This document shows, one piece after another, positions 60,553 through 64,000 of a stretch of 64,000 nt of DNA (the stretch's first letter is position 1; every line of letters starts with the position of its first letter). The DNA lies in NCBI GenBank assembly GCA_030407085.1, contig CM059586.1, forward strand, positions 83,883,501-83,947,500, written 5' to 3'. The stretch comes from Trichopria drosophilae. Lineage: Eukaryota; Arthropoda; Insecta; Hymenoptera; Diapriidae. The notes below the pieces were generated by a model. That model was not told the origin of the DNA and ran no database searches. It saw nothing but the letters and a program-made list of their open reading frames with translations. A program made the position numbers and the translations under genes.

Positions 60553-60711
60553 CCCTTAAGACTTACTGTGTCGACTATAAACAGTCCTACATACCAATTA
60601 GCCAAATTTCTATCAAATATAATAGCCAAAGCCCTGGAAAAAAGTTCCAACATAAAAGATTCATGGTCTCTAGTCGAAGCAATTAAACGTATCAAAATAA
60701 TACGAAATTAT
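60553..60711 (+). pseudogene. Penelope-like reverse transcriptase fragment
   Basis: Reads PLRLTVSTINSPTYQLAKFL then SNIIAKALEK and NIKDSWSLVEAIKRIKI. The block 'R-P-I-V-S-x-I-x-SPTY-x-LAK-x-L' is characteristic of Penelope-like element reverse transcriptases; here R-L-T-V replaces R-P-I-V. Stops lie just upstream and downstream. Only about 50 residues survive. The minus-strand frame over it is a shadow. Confidence 0.55.
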
Positions 60712-61135
60712 AAAATCATTAATAAATCATTAAAGTAACAAATTAATAAATTTTAAGATCAATTTTTCGACTGTCTATATTTCAATTTAGACAATTACAG
60801 ATTCAAATTACTCATTGTGCGGCCATAATAACTTTTATTCAATAAATGTGATACGTCTCTGTGAACGAATGTGTCACCCTCGTAAGTGATCTATAATTAT
60901 ATATAATGAGTCATATACAGTCAACCCTCTCAATAATTCCGGGCAACGCGGAAAGGGGCAATGTTTTTCCAAGAACGCGGGTTCCCTCACTTTCTATTTA
61001 TTCGTGGAAATTTTTTTGCGCCTTCTCGCAGTAATGCCGGGCGTCGAACTTGACCCCGAGTGTGTTTTGTTTATATAATTGTTGTGAGGTGACATGTTCG
61101 CATATGAATCATTTTAATTTGCAAGCTATGACCTG

Positions 61136-62204
61136 TCTTTAAAACAATATTAAATTTTTTTGTTTTTGGTATTACACTTTTTATATTCCAAGCCTAGAGC
61201 AAAATAGTACATTACGATACAAGTGCGCTAAGTAGGCTACGCTCGCTACGCTCGGGCGCCAACTCCGCTCGTGCGGGGATCACCTACGCGCACGCGTATT
61301 GTATACCATTTTTTTTAACGTGTGAGCTAAGTGCCCAGTTAGCACACTGTTTTCCGTGCAATTTAGAACATTTGTGTACCGTGCGCTAAGTCAATACTTA
61401 GCGCACGGTGCACGAATGTTCTACTTTGCACACGGAAAACAGTGTGCTAAGTGAGCACTTAGCGCACGGAGTTAAAAAAAATAATTTTTCGGTACTATAG
61501 CCCTAAAATTCGATTTTACGGCCTACTTTTAGACCGTAAAATGAAGTTTTACGGATCACTTGTAACATGAAACTGCGCTGTCAAAAACGTAACCCATACG
61601 GACTACATACAGTCCGAGAAATCGAATTTTTATAGCTTTCAGTGCCGAAATAGTACTTTTCGGTCCTAGGCCGTAAAGTTCAATTTTGCGGACCGAGTGG
61701 AGATTGTAAAATTTTACGGCTGAGGAGCGAACACTATTTTTTGATACACTGTTCGCAAAAATAGACACTTTACCGACTGTTTTTAGTCCGTAAAGTGCAG
61801 AGATCAGTCCATAAAATCACACTTTACGGACTAAAAGTGTCTACTTTACGGACACGTGTATGAAAAAAAAATATTCGACACACGGCAGTAAGACTTTACG
61901 GTCTCATGCGATCCAGCAATACGCTGGTATGGAATTCGAGCGGTAAAATCTTGTTTTACGACCGTGTATCGAAAAATACTATTGTTCTAGGCTTGCAATA
62001 TAATAGTATATTATGAAACTAGTGCGTAAAAGTTCATTCGTAAAATAAACATTTACGCACATGTTTCATACGATATTTTATGTCACTTGAGTGCGTAAAA
62101 TACGACCGAAAAAATGTCAAAAGTGTGTAAAATAGCATTTTACGCATCGAATAGCATAAAAAGTGTAATACCAAAGGCAACAACATTTAATATTGTTTTA
62201 AAGA
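61136..62204. mobile_element. 1.07-kb palindrome-rich element with ~49-bp inverted ends
   Basis: Ends TCTTTAAAACAATATTAAAT...GGTATTACACTTTTTAT and its complement. Between them are nested inverted repeats: a CAAGCCTAGA unit at 61,188 and its inverse near 61,985; a 140-bp palindrome at 61,325-61,464; and a field of short TTTTACGG / CTTTACGGAC / GTGCGTAAAA motifs in both orientations. No ORF. It resembles a foldback or satellite-like non-autonomous transposon, family unknown. Confidence 0.7.
61325..61464. repeat. 140-bp near-perfect palindrome
   Basis: Centred near 61,395. The inner arms are ACCGTGCGCTAAGT and ACTTAGCGCACGGT. Pairing continues outward through GAACATT, GCACACTGTTTTCCGTG and GCTAAGTG with few mismatches, so it could form a cruciform or a strong RNA hairpin. 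Confidence 0.8.
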
Positions 62205-62474
62205 CGATGAAGGATATAAGACGGCTGTTTTGCATTTTGCTTAGCGCAATTACCGAGAACAAGGTAAATGAAATATGATGGAATAACATTCCAGATCAGT
62301 AGGAGGGGAACAAGCTCGCTCGACAAACTGAGGAAGTGGAACTATTGATAGCGGCTCTAATGAGAGGGTCGACTGCACTGAGCTTTTCTTATACATAAAA
62401 ATTAATTAATGAGGACATTAAATTTTGTCATTTAAACTTAAATTTTTTTTTTCATTTTTTTTATATAACACTAC

Positions 62475-63301
62475 TGCAAAAGTATTCTAGACAATGAGTT
62501 TACTTGGCCATTTTGAAGTAGTTGACGCTGCAAGACAATATTATTCAACATATATAATTGAAATATCAATTTGCAGAAAGATGATCCCTGTGACTGAAAA
62601 GCTGTTTTAGTGATTGCCTAACTCAAAATATCCTATAAGATAAATCTTTCATATATTATGCTTTCGTGAAAAACACTCAAGACTCAGAGTCAGAGTAGAC
62701 TCAGAAAGAACTAATCAATTGTCTGTACTTTTAATTTTTTGCGAGGCCAGTAATGATGTTTTTATAATAATCTACTAAGCAACATTTTTACAGATTCTTG
62801 GTAAGTGTGGATCATTAATTTGCTTCCGTACTAATCTAAAAATTGACTTTCTGTATTTTTTCATTTTCTGCATAAAAATATGTAATTTTTAATCAAATAA
62901 AATTCATTTCTAACGCTTTTCCAACATTTTTCTATAGTTCATTTATGATTTTAAATTTATATTATTTTTCAGTTATCACGTACAACAAAATTTTGAATTC
63001 ACACGATCCACTAATTACAGTTAAATAAAATTACGATTTACTTAAGAAGTAATTCTTAAAGAAGTAAATTTACTTGTCAGTCAATTGAGTGTTCTTCACG
63101 AAAGTATAATATATGAAAGATTTATCTTATAAGGATATTTTGAGGTGGGCAATCACTAAAACCGTGTCACAGTTTTCAGCCACAGAGATAATCTTTCTGC
63201 AAATTGATATTTCAAATTATATACGTTGAATAATATTATCTTGCAACGTCAACTGCTTCAAAATGACCAAGTAAACTCATTGTCTAGAATTTATCCTTTG
63301 C
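62475..63301. mobile_element. 0.8-kb foldback with ~216-bp arms
   Basis: Left arm 62,475-62,690 (TCTAGACAATGAGTTTACTT...TTCGTGAAAAACACTCAA) and right arm 63,085-63,301 are inverted. The interior of about 390 bp is AT-rich without an ORF. Confidence 0.75.
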
Positions 63302-63319
63302 AATCTTTGAGGTAGTTAG

Positions 63320-63413
63320 ACTACATATCGACGCCCCATGTGAAAACTAGCACGTTTTCATTTAAAATAACACACAAACGTGCTAGTTTTCGTATGGGGC
63401 GTCGATATGTAGT
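63320..63413. repeat. 94-bp hairpin with 38-bp arms
   Basis: ACTACATATCGACGCCCCAT and GTGCTAGTTTTCGTATGGGG mark the two arms. The pairing has about two mismatches and an 18-base AT loop. GC-rich relative to its setting. Likely a tiny MITE. Confidence 0.75.
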
Positions 63414-63433
63414 ATGTTTGGGAATATATTTAA

Positions 63434-63503
63434 CCCTCGTGTGCACACTCGTCCAAACTACATTGTTTCCATATGGGAAAAGAAAAACTTGTGCTCAGGA
63501 GGG
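63434..63503. mobile_element. 70-bp piggyBac-type micro-MITE
   Basis: Flanked by TTAA on both sides (63,430-63,433 and 63,504-63,507). Ends CCCTCGTGTGCACA and, inverted, CCCTCCTGAGCACA match at 12 of 14 positions. A TTAA target with a CCC start is the piggyBac signature. Confidence 0.65.
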
Positions 63504-63507
63504 TTAA

Positions 63508-64000
63508 TAACGTTTCCAAGAATTTAATGTTCAATAATAATGACATTTTTGAAGGGAGAAAATGTTATTATTCCTGAAAAAATTTTTTATTAAACAACTT
63601 TTGTTAGTGTATATAGTGACCGTTTCTAATAGCTATATCTGAAACCCATTTTAAAAGATTCGTTCGATAAAATTTGAATTTATTAACTTTTGTTAATGAC
63701 TCAAACTTTCTTCTTATTGCCATGTAAAAATTTGTTAAAAATAAATGGATTCTAACGAATGAAAAGATTCTCTATAACTTTACCGAACGAATTTTGCCAA
63801 ATTTTAATCCTGATCACTAAAATTATTCAGAAATTGTGAAAAGTAATATTTTTTTTTTAATGAATAGAGATGTTATTAAATATTTTTTCCAAACAAACTA
63901 TATACGGGGTCTAACTACCTTAAAACAACTCAACATGACTTTATTTCACTTTCCAATTGCCTATTGCCACTATGCCCCTCTATTTAAGTTTGGGTATGAC
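63508..64000. other. AT-rich non-coding stretch to the edge
   Basis: No gene seen. GGTCTAACTACCTT near 63,909 is the inverse of AGGTAGTTAGAC near 63,310, so a larger element may enclose the hairpin and micro-MITE. Confidence 0.4.

Larger units (their letters stand above)
60918..62375. mobile_element. pogo/Tigger-like DNA transposon shell
   Basis: Ends CAGTCAACCCTCTCAATA and, inverted, CAGTCGACCCTCTCATTA. The left flank is TA (60,916-60,917), though the right flank is CA rather than TA. The 5' CAGT start and TA target fit the pogo/Tigger group. Hardly any transposase sequence is seen. Most of the interior is the nested palindromic element at 61,136-62,204. Confidence 0.5.

Overview
The window reads as AT-rich nuclear DNA from an insect. 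Two spliced protein genes with GT-AG introns are supported. The rest is long non-coding sequence containing many decayed transposons. The best-recognised gene is the 5' half of CPSF30 (Clipper in Drosophila), whose sequence is insect-like. A hymenopteran source is my leaning from remembered orthologues and is not proven here.

Layout. Positions 1-165 hold a 20-bp minisatellite. Positions 1362-3850 are a nest of transposons inside the CPSF30 gene: a minus-strand Jockey-type retrotransposon is cut by a foldback element with a 13-bp target duplication. That element carries its own solo-LTR-like insertion and a hammerhead-ribozyme-like motif. The Jockey is also cut by two inverted copies of a MITE, and the reverse-transcriptase segment between them is flipped. 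CPSF30 exons 1-3 lie at 5089-3920 on the minus strand; the remaining exons must lie beyond the left edge. Positions 5397-16062 are two tandem copies of a ~5-kb block rich in inverted repeats. They are joined by a perfect array of 31 units of A plus 15 C. The right end of copy 1 carries dozens of extra single bases, so this junction may be an assembly fault. Positions 16,063-43,240 are mostly AT-rich DNA with short MITE-like inverted repeats, a SINE-like tRNA head, and three coding-like segments of unknown identity (21,224-21,680; 27,779-28,110; 32,675-32,910).

Positions 44,330-56,773 are a six-exon plus-strand gene encoding a predicted secreted protein of 479 residues that I do not recognise. 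It has a signal peptide, His/Gly-rich helical segments and a four-cysteine C-terminus. An untranslated exon must lie upstream. Two related palindromic MITEs sit in its introns 1 and 2. From 57 kb to the right edge there are more transposon remnants: a Penelope-like reverse-transcriptase fragment, a pogo/Tigger-like shell holding a strikingly palindromic 1.07-kb element, a 0.8-kb foldback, a 94-bp hairpin and a 70-bp piggyBac-type micro-MITE.

No operon-like relation exists between the two genes. CPSF30 acts in the nuclear mRNA 3'-end processing complex. The other product is predicted to be extracellular.
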